Position numbers and translations under genes: made by a program | The notes under the pieces: generated by a model | What the model was told of the DNA's origin: nothing | Seen by the model: the letters and a program-made list of their open reading frames with translations, nothing else | Databases searched by the model: none | Part shown: in pieces, positions 1 through 7,332 of the stretch | Position numbering within the stretch: the stretch's first letter is position 1 | How the letters are laid out: every line of letters begins with the position of its first letter | Origin: UBA10649 sp963749905 | Lineage (GTDB): Bacteria > Actinomycetota > Actinomycetes > S36-B12 | Direction of reading: 5' to 3' | NCBI GenBank assembly: GCA_963749905.1 | Contig: CAVVOF010000003.1 | Location: 558,001 to 622,000, forward strand | Length of the DNA: 64,000 nt

Positions 1-97
1 AGCTGGTCCAGTAGGCGAAGGCCGCTCCGGCCCCGACAACCACGGCAAAGGCCGCGGCGCCCGTGATGACAACACCCTTGCGGGTCATGCGCTTCAT
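1..97 (-). CDS. Secreted protein N-terminus, SipW-type signal (partial)
   Basis: Only the first 32 codons are inside the window; the gene runs off the left edge. The ATG at 97 is preceded by GGAG at a good distance. The peptide opens with basic residues (MKRMTRK), has a hydrophobic core rich in Ala, Val and Gly, and ends the visible part with AFAYWTS. The AYW pattern after the hydrophobic stretch is typical of actinobacterial exported proteins with SipW-like signal peptides. The mature protein is not visible, so no function can be given. Confidence 0.6.
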   Translation of the reverse strand, partial: MKRMTRKGVVITGAAAFAVVVGAGAAFAYWTS

Positions 98-180
98 GTG
101 TCGCTCCAATATCTGAGGGGGAAGTCGCACTCCCCCCACGAGAGTCGACTCGATATCGATTACTGCGTATTCAGTTGTGC

Positions 181-197
181 AGGGTTCCTGTAACCCT
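181..197. terminator. Short hairpin, possible terminator
   Basis: AGGGTT (181-186) and AACCCT (192-197) form a perfect 6-bp stem with a 5-nt loop. It lies about 100 bp beyond the 3' end of the ion-channel gene and upstream of the SipW-type gene, both on the minus strand. There is no clear T-tract, so a terminator role is only a suggestion. Nothing else was recognised in 98-297. Confidence 0.25.
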
Positions 198-297
198 CAA
201 CTCGATGGTGAGACTGACCCTCCGCCGAATCGGCCACAGAAGGTAGGGGATGGGCGCCCGTAGACCCCGGAACGACACGCCGATCGGCGTGTCGGCG

Positions 298-1044
298 TCA
301 CTCGTCGGACGAGGACGATCCGGACGCGTCGGGGTCGCCGGTCAGCCGCATGGTCCGCCGACCGGCGACGAACAGGCCGACCAGCATCGCGACGAAGGTG
401 ACCAGGTAGATCTGGCCGATGACCGCCTCGCTGGTCGCGAACAGTCGGCCGACGTCGGTCGCGGCGGTCAGGTCGCCGTATCCCGTCGTGGTGATGGTGG
501 TGAGGCTGAAGTACATGAAGGACTGGGTCGGCTGTCGCTCGTCGAAGAAGCGTCCGTCATCGAGTTCGGCCACCGCGAGGAAGAGGTAGAAGAAGGTCAG
601 CGCGATGAGCAGGTAGCCCGAGATGGCGCCGAACAGCGTGCCGCGGGTGATCTCACGGTGCCTGACCAGCCGAACGATGACGGCGATGGGGGCCAGCACG
701 GACAGGATGACGATGAACCAGGGGGCCGGGCCGGCGGCGCGGATCGGGGCACCCACCGTGTCCAGGAACGCGAGGACGAGCACCGCCGTGACGACGACGA
801 GGACGGCGATATCGGCGATCCGCTGGTAGCGCCGCGCCAGTCCCGAGGCGCGCAGGGCGAGCAGCAGAGTGACGCCGACCAGCAGGGACGCGACGACCGA
901 CTCCCACCGGCTGAGCAAGCCCGTGAACTCGGGATCGATGTTGATCAGCATGAGCAGGACGATCGCGGCGATCGAGATGACGGTTAGCCAGCCGAACTGG
1001 TCGATCAGGCGCGAGTCTTCGTCGAACACCGGGTGCCGCGCCAT
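298..1044 (-). CDS. Two-pore-domain-like K+ channel (Ion_trans_2)
   Basis: A 248-residue membrane protein with about five to six hydrophobic segments. The selectivity filter TTITTTGYGDL is at about residues 181-191, followed by a final transmembrane helix (QIYLVTFVAMLVGLFVA). The TTGYGD filter is the K+ channel signature, so K+ conduction across the cytoplasmic membrane is the likely role. The tail is rich in Asp and Ser and has no RCK/TrkA domain. It is intact and stands alone. Confidence 0.85.
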   Translation of the reverse strand: MARHPVFDEDSRLIDQFGWLTVISIAAIVLLMLINIDPEFTGLLSRWESVVASLLVGVTLLLALRASGLARRYQRIADIAVLVVVTAVLVLAFLDTVGAPIRAAGPAPWFIVILSVLAPIAVIVRLVRHREITRGTLFGAISGYLLIALTFFYLFLAVAELDDGRFFDERQPTQSFMYFSLTTITTTGYGDLTAATDVGRLFATSEAVIGQIYLVTFVAMLVGLFVAGRRTMRLTGDPDASGSSSSDE

Positions 1045-1100
1045 GCTGGTCAGCGTAGGCGATCAAGCCGCTGAAATCGGCTCCTCGGTAGCGCCCGGTC

Positions 1101-1376
1101 GTGCTCGAATGCAAGGATGCCTGCGTGGCCCCCTCCCCGACCACGCGCGACGTATCCGCCTTGGTGGAACAGATGTTCGCGGACGTCTTCACTGCCGACG
1201 AGCGCACTCACCTGCTCGTGTGGATCCGGCGATGGGAGTCGGAGAACCCCGATGTGGGCGCGGCTCAGCGGGTGACCGGCTGGATCGACGTCGCGTACGA
1301 GTTCCAGGAGCATCTGAAGACCCACGCCGTGGCCGAGGCCGCTCCGGACGACGTGCCGTCGCCCCTCCTCCGATAG
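1101..1376 (+). CDS. Small hypothetical protein
   Basis: A 91-codon frame opening at GTG 1101; a second GTG at 1125 would give a slightly shorter protein. It is acidic and probably helical (SALVEQMFADVFTADERTH, then a Trp/Arg-rich stretch), with no signal peptide or membrane segment. It fills the gap between the ion-channel gene and the MoaD-like gene and does not overlap either. No family was recognised. It is listed because its amino-acid composition looks natural and it lies in otherwise non-coding sequence. Confidence 0.5.
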   Translation: MLECKDACVAPSPTTRDVSALVEQMFADVFTADERTHLLVWIRRWESENPDVGAAQRVTGWIDVAYEFQEHLKTHAVAEAAPDDVPSPLLR

Positions 1377-1380
1377 GCCG

Positions 1381-1668
1381 TCAGCCGCCGGCCACGGATC
1401 CGATGATGAACACCGTGATTCCGGGCCTGAGCGGTGTGGCCAGCCCCTGACGTGTCCGGCACTCGTCGTCGCCCACATAGACGTTGACGAAGCGACGTAC
1501 GGCCCCCGTCTCGTCGCACACCCGCCGCCACAGCGCCGGATGCTCCGTCCGCACCTGGGCAAGCAGGTCCGCGAGTGTCGCGTCGTCGGGTACGTCGAAC
1601 TCCAACAGGCCCTTGCCTCCTGCGTCCACAGCCAACGCCTGCGGCAGGCGCACGATGATCGGACTCAC
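1381..1668 (-). CDS. MoaD/ThiS-family ubiquitin-like sulfur carrier
   Basis: 95 residues starting at GTG 1668. The beta-grasp-like sequence (IIVRLPQAL, LADLLAQVRTEHPALWRRV, RFVNVYVGDDE) ends in SVAGG. The free C-terminal Gly-Gly is the site that becomes adenylated or thiocarboxylated in MoaD, ThiS and related carriers, so sulfur-carrier function is likely. The gene starts one base before the stop codon of the upstream BNR-repeat gene ends, and the two are probably cotranscribed. No E1-like activating enzyme is nearby, so the acceptor pathway is unknown. Confidence 0.8.
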   Translation of the reverse strand: MSPIIVRLPQALAVDAGGKGLLEFDVPDDATLADLLAQVRTEHPALWRRVCDETGAVRRFVNVYVGDDECRTRQGLATPLRPGITVFIIGSVAGG

Positions 1669-1669
1669 G

Positions 1670-2734
1670 TCAGGCGCTGGCCCGCACCGACAGGACGTCC
1701 GGCAGCCGGGTTGCGACCTCGGTGAACGTCTCACCCTCGTCCGTGCTGGCGTAGACGGAGCCGTTGCGGGTGCCGAACGCGATGGCCGCGGTGCCGTCGA
1801 TGTCGACCACGTGCGCGGCATCGCGCAGGACGGAGGCGTAGTGATCGTCCGGCAGGCCCTGACCGACCTCGCGCCAGGTCGCACCCGCATCCTCGGTGCG
1901 CCACAAGCGCAGGCGTCCGTCCGGCGGGAACATGGTCTCGTCGTCGATCGGGATGACCCACGCGGAGTCGCCCTTGGTGGGGTGGGCGAGCACGACGAAG
2001 CCGAAGTCGGCGGGCAGCCCGTCCATGATCGGCTGCCACGTCGTGCCGTTGTCGTCGGATCGGTACACGCCGCCGTGGTTCTGGGCGTACAGACGATCCT
2101 GATCACCCGCGTCCATGGCGATCCGGTGCACGCACTGGCCGTATGCGGGGTACTCGTCTGGGGAGAAGAGGACCCTGATGCCTTGGTTGGCGGGCTCCCA
2201 GCCGGTGTCGCTGTCGGCGGAGCGGTAGACGCCCCCGGTGCTCATGGCGATCACCATGGACTCGTCGGGACGCGGGACGATGGTGTGGACGGCGGGGCCG
2301 CCGGCGCCGGGCAGCCACTCGGGGCGATGCGGGTGCTCCCACAGCGCGCGGTTGAGCTCGAACGTCGTGCCGCCGTCGACCGACTTCCAGAGCGAGTGCG
2401 GCTCGACCCCTGCCCAGACGCGACCCGGTTCGCGCGCGTCCGGGGTGAGGTTCCAGATGCGCTCGACCGCCGCGCCGGTGTCCTCGGGGAAGGTGACCGC
2501 GCCGGCCTCGGGCTCGGACCAGGTCGCGCCGTCGTCGTCGCTCGTCAGGATCGACGGGCCCCAGAACCAGCTGCGGGCCCCGACGACCAGGCGCGGCGGC
2601 CGGTCGGGGCCCATGGGCACCCAGGCGACGGAGGCGAACTCCGCCATCTGCTTGAGCGGCTGGCTCACCGTCCAGTCGTCGGCGTCCCCCATCGCCGTCC
2701 ACAATCCCTTACGTGTGCCGATAGCGATGCGCAT
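1670..2734 (-). CDS. BNR/sialidase-like beta-propeller protein
   Basis: 354 residues with no signal peptide. It contains repeated Asp-box-like motifs: SDDDGATWS near residue 65, SVDGGTTFE, SDDNGTTWQ, TEDAGATWR and STDEGETF, spaced as in a multi-bladed propeller. The fold resembles sialidase/photosystem-stability HCF136-like proteins, but the catalytic Arg triad of a true sialidase is not evident. Without an export signal, a cytoplasmic scaffold or binding role fits better than sialidase activity. The gene overlaps the start of the MoaD/ThiS-like gene, which suggests a joint function. Confidence 0.8.
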   Translation of the reverse strand: MRIAIGTRKGLWTAMGDADDWTVSQPLKQMAEFASVAWVPMGPDRPPRLVVGARSWFWGPSILTSDDDGATWSEPEAGAVTFPEDTGAAVERIWNLTPDAREPGRVWAGVEPHSLWKSVDGGTTFELNRALWEHPHRPEWLPGAGGPAVHTIVPRPDESMVIAMSTGGVYRSADSDTGWEPANQGIRVLFSPDEYPAYGQCVHRIAMDAGDQDRLYAQNHGGVYRSDDNGTTWQPIMDGLPADFGFVVLAHPTKGDSAWVIPIDDETMFPPDGRLRLWRTEDAGATWREVGQGLPDDHYASVLRDAAHVVDIDGTAAIAFGTRNGSVYASTDEGETFTEVATRLPDVLSVRASA

Positions 2735-2782
2735 CCCCGAAGGCTAGAGACTTCCGCCCCCCAGCAAAACCCCCTTCCCTCC

Positions 2783-2852
2783 CCCCGTCTGTCTTGAGGT
2801 TGGTGGTCGGAAATGGGCCGATTTCCGACCACCAACCTCAAGACGGACGGGG
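2783..2852. repeat. Palindromic repeat family A, copy 1
   Basis: Arms of 32 bp (2783-2814 and 2821-2852) with one mismatch and a 6-nt loop. The core arm is CTTGAGGTTGGTGGTCG. The element sits between two divergent genes (BNR protein and serine hydrolase-like protein), in the space where promoters would be, so it is not simply a convergent-gene terminator. Copies 2 and 3 are at 6436-6513 and 19338-19407. Confidence 0.9.
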
Positions 2853-2934
2853 AGGGTGCGACGGGCCCGGACAGGGAACGACGATGCTGATCACCCTGCC
2901 CGTCCGGGCCTGATCGACCGGGTAGGTTCCGCTC

Positions 2935-4197
2935 ATGCGCCGTCGGCTGCTCGTTCTCCCGTCCGTCACACTGCTGCTGGCGGGCCTCGCCTTGGGCCAG
3001 GCATCAGCGCCGGCGCACGCGGGAGACCGAGCCAGCAGTGAGTCGGCGTCGGCCCCCGCCTCCTCCGAGCCGGCGCGGAACCGCGCGGACCAGGCAGCCG
3101 CGATCACGCGGATCGTCCGCGACTCGATGCGCGACAACCACCTGCGCGCGGTCATCGTCAAGGTCAGCGTCGACGGCCAGCCCGTGATCACGCGTGCGTT
3201 CGGCCAGTCGATGACGGGCGTGCCGGCCACGACTGACATGCACTTCCGCAACGGCTCGGTGGCGATCGGCTACCTCGCGAACCTGCTGCTGCAGCTGGTG
3301 GATGAGGGGAAGGTGAGCCTCGACGACAAGGTCTCGACGTGGCTGCCGGACCTTCCCCATGCCGACCGGGTCACGCTCGGCCAGCTGGCGCGCATGACCT
3401 CCGGGTATCCCGACTACGTCCGCTCGCCGGAGTTCGTCGACGCGTTCTTGGCGGATCCGTTCCAGCGATGGACCACGCGCCAGCAACTGGGATTCGTCGT
3501 CGACCAGCCGCTGTCCTACGAGCCGGGCACCAACTGGAGCTACGCGCATACGAACTACGTGATCCTCGGCATGGTGCTCGAGAAGGTCACCGGCCAGCCC
3601 GTGAAGAGACTCCTCCGCACCCGGGTCCTCGAGCCGCTCGGACTCGACCAGACGCGCGCGGCGCAGAACCCGTCGATCCCGGAGCCGGTCCTGCACGCCT
3701 TCTCCGCCGAGCGCCGTGATTTCCTGGGCATCCCGGACGGCACGCCGTTCCTGGAGGAGTCCAGCTTCTGGAATCCCTCGTGGACGCTGGCTCGAGGATC
3801 CATCCAGACCACCGACATCCACGATCTCCACGCCACCGCGATCGCGTTCGGCACGGGCGCGCTGCTGTCGCGCTCGTCCTACCGGGCGATGACGTCCACC
3901 GACCTGCGTGGCTTCGGCTCCCCCCTCGCCGGCTGCCCCACCTGCTTCCAGCAGAACGAGCGCTATTCCTTCGGCATCGGGGTGGTGACGACGGGCGACT
4001 GGGTCATGCAGAACCCGCTGTTCGGTGGGTACTCGGCGGCGACCGCGTACCTGCCGTCGAAGCGGATCGCCATCGCGGTGGCGGCGACGTACGAGGAGGC
4101 CGCGTTCGCCAACGACGGCCCGACGAACCAGGCCGACGCGCTGTTCCGGGCCATCGCCCGGCAACTCGCGCCGGCGGACGCGCCGCCGTCGCGATGA
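2935..4197 (+). CDS. Secreted beta-lactamase-fold protein, catalytic motifs degenerate
   Basis: 420 residues with a signal peptide (MRRRLLVLPS, hydrophobic core, cleavage near AHA-GD around residue 30). The beta-lactamase/class C penicillin-binding-protein fold is clear from LVDEGKVSLDDKVSTWLPDL, LARMTSG and NYVILGMVLEKVTG. The catalytic SxxK normally found at this place reads S108-V-A-I111, so the general-base Lys is missing. The second motif YxN reads Y203-A-H205, and no normal HxG or KTG motif was found in the FGGYSAATAYLP region. It is probably a non-hydrolytic relative, or uses altered chemistry. It is an intact single gene. Confidence 0.8.
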   Translation: MRRRLLVLPSVTLLLAGLALGQASAPAHAGDRASSESASAPASSEPARNRADQAAAITRIVRDSMRDNHLRAVIVKVSVDGQPVITRAFGQSMTGVPATTDMHFRNGSVAIGYLANLLLQLVDEGKVSLDDKVSTWLPDLPHADRVTLGQLARMTSGYPDYVRSPEFVDAFLADPFQRWTTRQQLGFVVDQPLSYEPGTNWSYAHTNYVILGMVLEKVTGQPVKRLLRTRVLEPLGLDQTRAAQNPSIPEPVLHAFSAERRDFLGIPDGTPFLEESSFWNPSWTLARGSIQTTDIHDLHATAIAFGTGALLSRSSYRAMTSTDLRGFGSPLAGCPTCFQQNERYSFGIGVVTTGDWVMQNPLFGGYSAATAYLPSKRIAIAVAATYEEAAFANDGPTNQADALFRAIARQLAPADAPPSR

Positions 4198-4310
4198 CCG
4201 GCTGAGCGTCGAGCGCGCACAGACCCGGGTTCGCGCGTCGGCTGCTAGCGTCCTGAATACCGCGGGCGATCGATCCACCTCGTGTGCCATCGATCGACGG
4301 GAGAACCCCG

Positions 4311-6428
4311 ATGAATCACCGACGTGCCGGCCGCATCGTGCCGGCCATCCTCGCGGGCGGCCTGGTGCTGGGGGTGCTGTTCGCCGCGCGACCCGCCACC
4401 GCCGAGGACGCGCCAACCCCGTCGCCCAGCGCGTCAGCGGAGCCCAGCGCAACCGCCAGCCCCTCGCCCAGCCCTGAGCCGACACCCACCCCGGACGCGT
4501 CGTCGACCGCGACCGCGTCGGCCGATCCGTCCGCATCCGCGTCCGCATCTGCGTCGCCGACCGGCCTGCTGCTCGCCCAGACGATCGACCTGGCCTTCCT
4601 CGCCGACTACGTCGTCGGCCAGGTCGCCCCGCTGTCCGCGACGGCCACGTCTGGCCTGCCCGTCACCTTCAGCGCGACCGGGCCCTGCTTCACCGCCACC
4701 ATCAAGGGCGGGCCGGCGATTCAGGCCTCCGGAGCAGGCGAGTGCACCGTCACCGCGAGTCAGGCCGGCGACGACACCTATGCGCCCGCCGCCGACGTCA
4801 GCGAGTCGTTCCGCTTCGAGCAAGCGGACGTGGACGTCACCGCCACCCTGCCCGGTGGAACCGTGCTCGAGTCCAGCGAGCCCGCGAAGCTCAACGTCTC
4901 CGTGGTCGGCGAGCAGGGCAACGTGCCCGTACCGAGCGGCACCATCACGGTCACCCTGGACGGCGAGTCGACCACGGTCGGCGACGGAATCACCCTGGCC
5001 ACGTCGGCACTGGATGCGACGGGTGCCGCCGTGATCGTCCTGCCGGCCGAGAAGCTGGCCGGGCTTGATCCCGGCGATCATGCGCTGTATGTCGCCTACT
5101 CCGGCGACTCCGGTCACCGTGAGCACCGCGCGGCGACCATCACCGTGGATGTGGTCCCTGGTCACCTGGGCGCGACCCCGCCACCTGCCGGGTCCCCCAA
5201 CGCGGAGTTCATCGCCCAGTACCGGCCCATCCGCGGCTTCTCGTATGAGCCCAGCTCGTCGGACTGGAAGCCGGGCGGCGTGGCATTCGATTCGGACTAC
5301 TACCACTCCAGTTTCAGTCAGTTGTGGGGCCCGGGGACGAACGGTGCCTATGGGCGCGACGACCTTGGCGCGATGAAGGCGCTGGGCGTCAACCTGCTCC
5401 ACATCTACAACTGGAATCCGCAGAACACGACGCACTCGGCCTTCCTGGACGCAGCTTCCGCCAACGGGATGGGCGTCACGATCCCGATCAGCAACTACAC
5501 GCACTGCGTGATCACCGCCGACTGCCAGAGCGTCAACGGACCCGGAAGCTACGTCAAGGCCTACGCGTTGATCAAGGGCATCTTCGACGAGATCTATCTC
5601 CCGGGTGCCAACACGACCCCGCACGCAGGGGCCGCTATCTGGGGCCTGTTCAACGAGTTCGACTACAACGGCATCCCCGCTGAGCACGCGCTCTTCGTCA
5701 TCCAGTCGATTCTCAAGCTCGAGGACGCCAACAATGTGCCCCAGGAGCATCGTCTGCCGTTCTTCGTGAGCACGTCGACGACGTCGTACGGAGGCAAGGC
5801 CTGGGGCATCGCGCCCACGCAGCAGGTGGCAGCCCTCCTCAAGGATTCGGCGACGGGCGGCACACCGACGGTCTGGACCGGCAAGGACGGGCAGACCGTC
5901 ACCCTTGACGCGATCCCCGCGGGCTTCTGGCAGCGCCGGATGATCGGGAGCACGAACCCGTTCCAGGACGTGACGAAGTACTCGGAGATCATCTTCCAGG
6001 ACTGGCCGGCCGCCTTCCCCGGCACCGACAAGTGGGACACCCTTCCGCCGATGTTCTTCGGCGAGATGGGCCTGAACGTGAATCCCACGGGGCTGCCCCA
6101 GCCCTCGACGGCGGCGTACCAGGCGATCGCGGACGAGGACCGGAAGTCGCTGGCGTGCGTCACGCCCGCGGCCGAGGGGTCCAAGACACCGGCCGGCTAC
6201 TTCCTCGGCGGCACGATGTTCGAGTACTCGCAGGAGTACAAGAACTACGCCACCAATGCGTACGCCTGGTGGGGTGCACGGGCCTACGGTCCGCCCGCCA
6301 ACGCGAAGCAGGGGTCGGCCGGCGGGGCTCCGTACCGGATCGACGAGCTGGTCGACACCCCGATCTGGAACGCCGTCAGTGACGGCTTCAAGCTGGGCCA
6401 GCCGATGGTCTGCCCCGGCCAGCCCTAA
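4311..6428 (+). CDS. Secreted clan GH-A-like glycosidase with Ig-like domain
   Basis: 705 residues. ATG 4311 is chosen because GGGAG precedes it and the signal peptide begins there (MNHRRAGRIVP, cut near ATA-ED). A Ser/Pro/Thr/Ala linker follows at residues 33-85, then a bacterial Ig-like domain at about 95-280 (LPVTFSATG, SGTITVTLDG, YVAYSGDS). A roughly 400-residue TIM-barrel-like domain starts at RGFSYEPSSSDW. The barrel has LGVNLLHIYNWNP, an Asn-Glu pair in WGLFNEFDY (probable acid/base) and a late Glu in FFGEMGLN (probable nucleophile). The layout recalls GH72-like beta-1,3-glucanosyltransferases, but the exact family and substrate are not certain. Confidence 0.7.
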   Translation: MNHRRAGRIVPAILAGGLVLGVLFAARPATAEDAPTPSPSASAEPSATASPSPSPEPTPTPDASSTATASADPSASASASASPTGLLLAQTIDLAFLADYVVGQVAPLSATATSGLPVTFSATGPCFTATIKGGPAIQASGAGECTVTASQAGDDTYAPAADVSESFRFEQADVDVTATLPGGTVLESSEPAKLNVSVVGEQGNVPVPSGTITVTLDGESTTVGDGITLATSALDATGAAVIVLPAEKLAGLDPGDHALYVAYSGDSGHREHRAATITVDVVPGHLGATPPPAGSPNAEFIAQYRPIRGFSYEPSSSDWKPGGVAFDSDYYHSSFSQLWGPGTNGAYGRDDLGAMKALGVNLLHIYNWNPQNTTHSAFLDAASANGMGVTIPISNYTHCVITADCQSVNGPGSYVKAYALIKGIFDEIYLPGANTTPHAGAAIWGLFNEFDYNGIPAEHALFVIQSILKLEDANNVPQEHRLPFFVSTSTTSYGGKAWGIAPTQQVAALLKDSATGGTPTVWTGKDGQTVTLDAIPAGFWQRRMIGSTNPFQDVTKYSEIIFQDWPAAFPGTDKWDTLPPMFFGEMGLNVNPTGLPQPSTAAYQAIADEDRKSLACVTPAAEGSKTPAGYFLGGTMFEYSQEYKNYATNAYAWWGARAYGPPANAKQGSAGGAPYRIDELVDTPIWNAVSDGFKLGQPMVCPGQP

Positions 6429-6435
6429 CCCCGGT

Positions 6436-6513
6436 CCCCCCTCGTCCGTCTTGAGGTTGGTGGTCGCAAAACGTACGTTTTGCGACCACCAACCTCAAGA
6501 CGGACGAGGGGGG
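6436..6513. repeat. Palindromic repeat family A, copy 2 (perfect 78-bp palindrome)
   Basis: A perfect palindrome of two 39-bp arms with no loop, centred between 6474 and 6475. It shares the CTTGAGGTTGGTGGTCG arm with copies 1 and 3 but has a different centre (AAAACGTACGTTTT). It starts 7 bp after the glycosidase stop codon and ends 6 bp before the convergent AIM24 gene ends, so here it could also act as a bidirectional terminator. Confidence 0.92.
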
Positions 6514-6519
6514 TTGGCG

Positions 6520-7194
6520 TCAGCTGCGCTGGGTCGGCAGGTGCTCCTGGATCCACGAGACCAGGTCGGAACTGCTCCGCGTCTGCAGCCACACCCGCCC
6601 GGGCCCGGTGAAGTCGGTGACGAGTCCCTCGGCGCCCAGCAGCGTCGTCTTCCACGAGCCGGCCTTGCGCACCGAGTACTGGACCGTGTCGTCGAACGCG
6701 ACGACGTGCCCCGTGTCGAGGGTCATCGTCTCCCCGGCTGCGAGCGTGGTCGGCCGGATGGCGCCGTACGCGGACATCAGCACCTGACCCTGACCTGAGC
6801 AGCGCAGCAGGATCAAGCCCTCGCCGCTGAAGAAGGTCTTGCCGCCGCCCCACTTGGCATCCACGTCGATCGCCGGGTCTGACGCGATCCACGAGCCGGA
6901 CTGGACCAGCAGGGTCCCGGTCCCCGTCAGCTCGGCGACGGTCATGTCGCCCGGAAGCGCGGGTGCGACACCGACGATGCCGCCGCTGCCGGACGAGAAG
7001 TCGTTGACGAAGAAGCTCTCGCCACCGATCGTCCGCTTGAGGCCCTTGAGGAAGCCCCCCTGCGTGGAGGTCTTGATGGTGATGTCTCCCCGCGTCATCG
7101 CCATCGCGCCGGCTTCGACGCGGACGGCGCCGCCAGCGGGGAGGGTGATCTCGGCGTAGGCGAAGGCGGGCCCGGACTGGATATCGATCTGCAT
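6520..7194 (-). CDS. AIM24-family protein (TIGR00266-like)
   Basis: 224 residues made almost entirely of beta-strands with the family pattern: AFAYAEITLPAGGAVRVEAG at the N-terminus, EAGAMAMTRGDI, GGFLKGLKR, GESFFVNDF, GKTFFSGEGLILL and TLDTGHVVAFDD. The AIM24/TIGR00266 fold is related to tryptophan RNA-binding attenuator proteins; the bacterial role is unknown, though the yeast homologue is mitochondrial. It is cytoplasmic, with no signal peptide. It converges on the glycosidase gene across palindrome A2. Confidence 0.88.
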   Translation of the reverse strand: MQIDIQSGPAFAYAEITLPAGGAVRVEAGAMAMTRGDITIKTSTQGGFLKGLKRTIGGESFFVNDFSSGSGGIVGVAPALPGDMTVAELTGTGTLLVQSGSWIASDPAIDVDAKWGGGKTFFSGEGLILLRCSGQGQVLMSAYGAIRPTTLAAGETMTLDTGHVVAFDDTVQYSVRKAGSWKTTLLGAEGLVTDFTGPGRVWLQTRSSSDLVSWIQEHLPTQRS

Positions 7195-7250
7195 GATGAC
7201 GACGCTAGTGCCGCGACCTCAGCGAAGCCATCCGGCCAGTACCCGCACTC

Positions 7251-7320
7251 CCCCGTCGAGCGTGGCGCTCAGGCGTCAGCGCCCGGCGAGTCGCGCCTGA
7301 ACTCCACGCTCGGCGGGTGG
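7251..7320. repeat. Palindromic repeat family B, copy 1
   Basis: An imperfect inverted repeat with arms of about 24 bp (three mismatches) around an 18-nt GC-rich loop. The left arm contains GTCGAGCGTGGCGCTCAGGC and the right arm its near complement. The family B sequence is unrelated to family A. It lies between two minus-strand genes (SulP end and AIM24 start). The second copy is at 11137-11204. Confidence 0.85.
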
Positions 7321-7332
7321 GGTGACCCTCAG

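Noticed and set aside
250..987. Long open frame opposite the ion-channel gene
   Set aside because: Its composition (runs of Asp, Gly, Arg, Gln) is that of an antisense shadow in high-GC DNA, and the minus strand carries a clear K+ channel.
1484..2797. 437-codon frame on the plus strand across the BNR and MoaD genes
   Set aside because: Both minus-strand genes have recognisable motifs and proper starts; the plus frame has shadow-type composition and runs into palindrome A1.
2783..2852. Palindrome A1 as an ordinary rho-independent terminator
   Set aside because: It lies between divergent gene starts, has no T-tract and has two sister copies in other contexts, so a repeat element fits better.
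4434..5750. 438-codon minus-strand frame inside the glycosidase gene
   Set aside because: It is rich in Arg, Gly, Val and His with no domain; the plus strand encodes a signal peptide, an Ig-like domain and a catalytic barrel.
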